Assembly: GCA_964630265.1 (NCBI GenBank) | Contig: CAZVRW010000110.1 | Coordinates: 1 to 5,936, forward strand | Length of the DNA: 5,936 nucleotides | Direction of reading: 5' to 3' | Origin: CAZBWP01 sp964630265 | GTDB lineage: Bacteria > Pseudomonadota > Alphaproteobacteria > Rhodospirillales > Defluviicoccaceae | Shown: positions 5,911 through 5,936 of the stretch, one piece after another | How positions within the stretch are numbered: the stretch's first letter is position 1 | Layout of the letters: each line of letters opens with the position of its first letter | Notes under the pieces: model-generated | The model's database searches: none | Told to the model about the DNA's origin: nothing | What the model saw: only the letters and a program-made list of their open reading frames with translations | Program-made: the position numbers and the translations under genes

Positions 5911-5936
5911 GGGCGATAAACACCTTTGTGGAATCT

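Noticed and set aside
5911..5936. Possible terminator after polA
   Set aside because: Only 26 bases remain; the short CAC...GTG complement is too weak to call and no T-run follows.

Overview
The window looks like ordinary core chromosome of a high-G+C proteobacterium, most likely an alphaproteobacterium of Rhodospirillales type. The reasons are a full-length proofreading DNA polymerase I, a CHCC zinc-finger protein related to the NDUFS6 accessory subunit of complex I (a family typical of alphaproteobacteria and mitochondria), and strong G/C preference at third codon positions. The lineage is inference. No mobile element, CRISPR array, toxin or defence gene is visible.

Layout. Bases 1-261 are noncoding, with a small AT-rich patch at the left. 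A small cupin gene (262-627, +) follows. It converges on a tRNA-Arg(CCG) gene (688-763, -) with encoded CCA, whose 3' end is built into a strong inverted repeat (671-692). Upstream of the tRNA on the same strand is a two-gene operon read right to left: a YadG-like ABC transporter ATPase (1818-2834) and a lipoprotein alpha/beta hydrolase of the monoacylglycerol-lipase type (754-1818). Their stop and start codons share one base. The hydrolase reading frame ends inside the tRNA gene, using tRNA nucleotides 8-10 as its stop codon.

A 108-bp intergenic region (2835-2942) separates this operon from a divergent rightward unit: the 60-residue CHCC zinc-finger gene (2943-3125), then 13 bp later polA (3139-5910, 923 codons). 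Plausible sigma70-type promoters for both directions overlap in this gap, next to a 10-bp perfect palindrome. The last 26 bases after polA hold nothing recognisable.

Function. PolA carries out DNA repair and Okazaki-fragment maturation, and the residues of all three of its active sites are present. The zinc-finger protein probably serves respiratory complex I. The ABC ATPase and the lipoprotein hydrolase may act together on an envelope or lipid substrate, but no permease is in view. The most interesting local structure is the packing of the hydrolase 3' end, a likely tRNA promoter and the tRNA gene into the same bases. I did not find evidence of a new multi-gene system.
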